From Acidiferrobacterales bacterium (GTDB taxonomy: Bacteria > Pseudomonadota > Gammaproteobacteria > Acidiferrobacterales > Sulfurifustaceae): 7,762 bases of DNA. Each line of letters starts with the position of its first letter. The first letter of the stretch is position 1. Location: assembly GCA_015492195.1 (NCBI GenBank), contig WGFP01000178.1, forward strand, positions 1 through 7,762, given 5' to 3'. Below are positions 6,487-7,762 of the stretch, piece after piece. Position numbers and translations under genes: made by a program. Under the pieces are notes generated by a model. It was given only the letters and a program-made list of their open reading frames with translations, was not told the origin of the DNA and did not search any database.

Positions 6487-7374
6487 ATGGCAAAAGTGAA
6501 ATTGTTCTGGGACCCCGCCGGTTTTGAGCTCGATTCGCTGGGCAAGAAGAGACTCAACCGCATCACCGATGGAGATACCCCTTATGTCTCCGTTTCCATT
6601 CGCATGCTCAGCATCGATACCCCGGAGGTGCATTATCCGGGCAACCAGGACCCCTCAAAGCACGACGCCAGACTGAAAGACCTCGCTGATTGGATCCAGG
6701 CGGGCAAGGCCCCCGTCAATGCGGGGTTGGGCGCGCATTTGCACCCGAAGCTTGCCACGGGGAATGCGGGCACCCTGCAGAAGCAGCAGGGCGAGGCGGC
6801 CACCACGGAATTTCAAAAGTTGCTGGATCAGAAACTCACCAAACCCAACGGCAAGAAACGGTCGGTGTTCCTCCAGGCCGCCGACGAACGCTTCGACCAA
6901 TACGGGAGACTGCTCGCCTACATGTCGCCCTCGTACAGCAAGAAAGAGCTTTCCACGATGTCGTATAAAGACCGGGCGACCTTTAACCTGCTGATGATCG
7001 CATCCGGCTGGGCGGCCTCGTTTCCGATTTTCCCGAGCCTGCCCAAGTACAGGGATCTCATCATGCTGCAAGAAGCCGCGGAGGACGCCTTTGAAAACAA
7101 AAAAGGAGCCTGGTCCGACCCGATGGCGCTGACCGGCTACGAGTTCCGCATGTGCTACAGGCTGTGGGAGGTCACCCGTAAGTTGGTCAAGGGCGAAAAG
7201 CTTGGCTCGCGCGAACGCTACGGTTGGGTGGGACGTTACTGCGTGGACATGACCACCCGAGAAATATACCACCCCCAGGATTACTACAAGGTGAAACCTT
7301 ATAATCGTATCTTTATCTGGCCCGAGGACGTCACCGAGGCGGTGGGAAAGCTGAACCTGACACCACCGGCTTGA
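6487..7374 (+). CDS. Staphylococcal-nuclease-like (thermonuclease family) protein with extra C-terminal part
   Basis: The 295-residue product carries an SNase-type nuclease fold, whose members cleave DNA or RNA using calcium. All catalytic positions appear kept: Asp30 in TDGDT (SNase Asp21), Arg39 (Arg35), Asp44-Thr45 and Glu47 in IDTPE (Asp40, Thr41, Glu43), and Arg141 in DQYGRLLAYM (Arg87). The spacing from Glu47 to Arg141 is 94 residues against 44 in SNase, so about 50 residues are inserted, roughly 55-105. There is no signal peptide or membrane segment, unlike the secreted nucleases, so it is probably cytoplasmic. Residues about 215-295, rich in aromatics and charge (RYGWVGRYC, DYYKVKPYN), match nothing I recognise. 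It has its own strong Shine-Dalgarno and probably its own promoter. It stands alone on the plus strand between hemW and rdgB. The biological role is unknown; a repair, defence or RNA-processing nuclease are all possible. Confidence 0.85.
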   Translation: MAKVKLFWDPAGFELDSLGKKRLNRITDGDTPYVSVSIRMLSIDTPEVHYPGNQDPSKHDARLKDLADWIQAGKAPVNAGLGAHLHPKLATGNAGTLQKQQGEAATTEFQKLLDQKLTKPNGKKRSVFLQAADERFDQYGRLLAYMSPSYSKKELSTMSYKDRATFNLLMIASGWAASFPIFPSLPKYRDLIMLQEAAEDAFENKKGAWSDPMALTGYEFRMCYRLWEVTRKLVKGEKLGSRERYGWVGRYCVDMTTREIYHPQDYYKVKPYNRIFIWPEDVTEAVGKLNLTPPA

Positions 7375-7430
7375 TTGTCCCTGTAGAGAAGTGCGCAGCG
7401 CCGGTTACGAACTGGAAGTGTGAATCAATG

Positions 7431-7762
7431 TCACGCGTGGGCCGTGCGCAGGGCGGCGGCCAGTTTGCGCAGGGCCTGTCCCCGGTGGCTCAGTTGGTTT
7501 TTCACTTCCGGCGGCAGTTCTGCCGAGGCGCGGTCGTGAGTGGGAACGTAGAAAATGGGATCGTAACCGAAACCGTGTGTACCGCGCGGCTCAAATAAGA
7601 TCCGGCCCTCCCAGGTACCCTGGCAAATAATCGGAGTGGGGTCGAATTCGTCCCGAAGGTAAACCATGAGGCATTGAAAGCGCGCACTCCGTTTGGTTTC
7701 GGGAACGTCGGCAAGGTCGGCCAATAATTTTTGCAGGTTCTGCTGATCATTGGCATCGGGGC
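7431..7762 (-). CDS. rdgB: XTP/dITP diphosphatase RdgB (Ham1 family), 3' part only
   Basis: RdgB hydrolyses the non-canonical purine nucleotides XTP, dITP and ITP to monophosphates, keeping them out of DNA and RNA. About 110 C-terminal residues are visible; the rest lies past the right edge. The frame runs open to the edge, beginning in DANDQQNLQKLLADL, as in known RdgB proteins. Later come the family signatures GTHGFGYDPIF, the AELPPEVK stretch and the nucleotide-binding SHRGQALRKL near the C-terminus. A TTG at 7724 could be mistaken for a start, but homology continues upstream of it. In E. coli rdgB directly precedes hemW; here the two point the same way but are separated by the opposed nuclease gene, which ends 56 bases from the rdgB stop. 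Confidence 0.93.
   Translation of the reverse strand, partial: PDANDQQNLQKLLADLADVPETKRSARFQCLMVYLRDEFDPTPIICQGTWEGRILFEPRGTHGFGYDPIFYVPTHDRASAELPPEVKNQLSHRGQALRKLAAALRTAHA

Noticed and set aside
7401..7415. Small hairpin CCGGTT-ACG-AACTGG as a terminator between the nuclease gene and rdgB
   Set aside because: It has only six pairs including one wobble and no T-run on either strand; it is too weak to call a terminator.
7431..7724. rdgB start at TTG 7724, giving a short 97-residue protein
   Set aside because: RdgB-like sequence continues upstream to the window edge without a stop, so the gene is cut by the window rather than short.

Overview
The window looks like chromosomal DNA from a GC-rich proteobacterium, most likely a gammaproteobacterium. 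This rests on the E. coli-like PriA (eight zinc-finger cysteines at almost the same positions), the rdgB/hemW neighbourhood also found in E. coli, and the use of HemJ. I cannot name a genus. No rRNA, tRNA, CRISPR array, transposase or phage gene is visible. Genes fill nearly all of the window, and no gene-free stretch exceeds about 170 bases.

Layout, left to right. Bases 1-165 are an upstream region with a perfect DnaA box and a weaker inverted partner. priA (166-2376, +) encodes the replication-restart helicase. A 148-base convergent gap (2377-2524) holds a short direct repeat and a large imperfect inverted repeat built from roughly 9-base units, probably a dispersed repeat that also serves as a terminator. 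Five genes follow on the minus strand, read from right to left: hemW (heme chaperone), a membrane-anchored TlpA-type thioredoxin, a DinB/YfiT-type metal-binding protein, hemJ (protoporphyrinogen oxidase) and a DUF457/YdjM-type membrane 'metal-dependent hydrolase'. The tlpA-like and DinB genes overlap by four bases (ATGA), and the DinB and hemJ genes are two bases apart, so this is almost certainly one transcription unit. Two of the five genes concern heme, and a thiol-disulfide protein lies between them.

Divergent from hemW, across a 165-base spacer with a very AT-rich core, is a plus-strand gene for an intact staphylococcal-nuclease-like protein (6487-7374). It has no visible signal peptide, a long insertion inside the nuclease fold and an unrecognised C-terminal part. 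It is followed convergently by the 3' end of rdgB (minus strand, cut by the right edge). In E. coli rdgB and hemW are neighbours in the same direction, so here the nuclease gene sits in reverse orientation between two normally linked housekeeping genes. That makes it the best candidate for accessory content.

Most of the window is ordinary housekeeping DNA. The points worth a second look are the nuclease gene and its extra domains, the inverted repeat at 2436-2515, the heme-flavoured operon and the DnaA-box pair before priA. I see no convincing evidence of a wholly new system.
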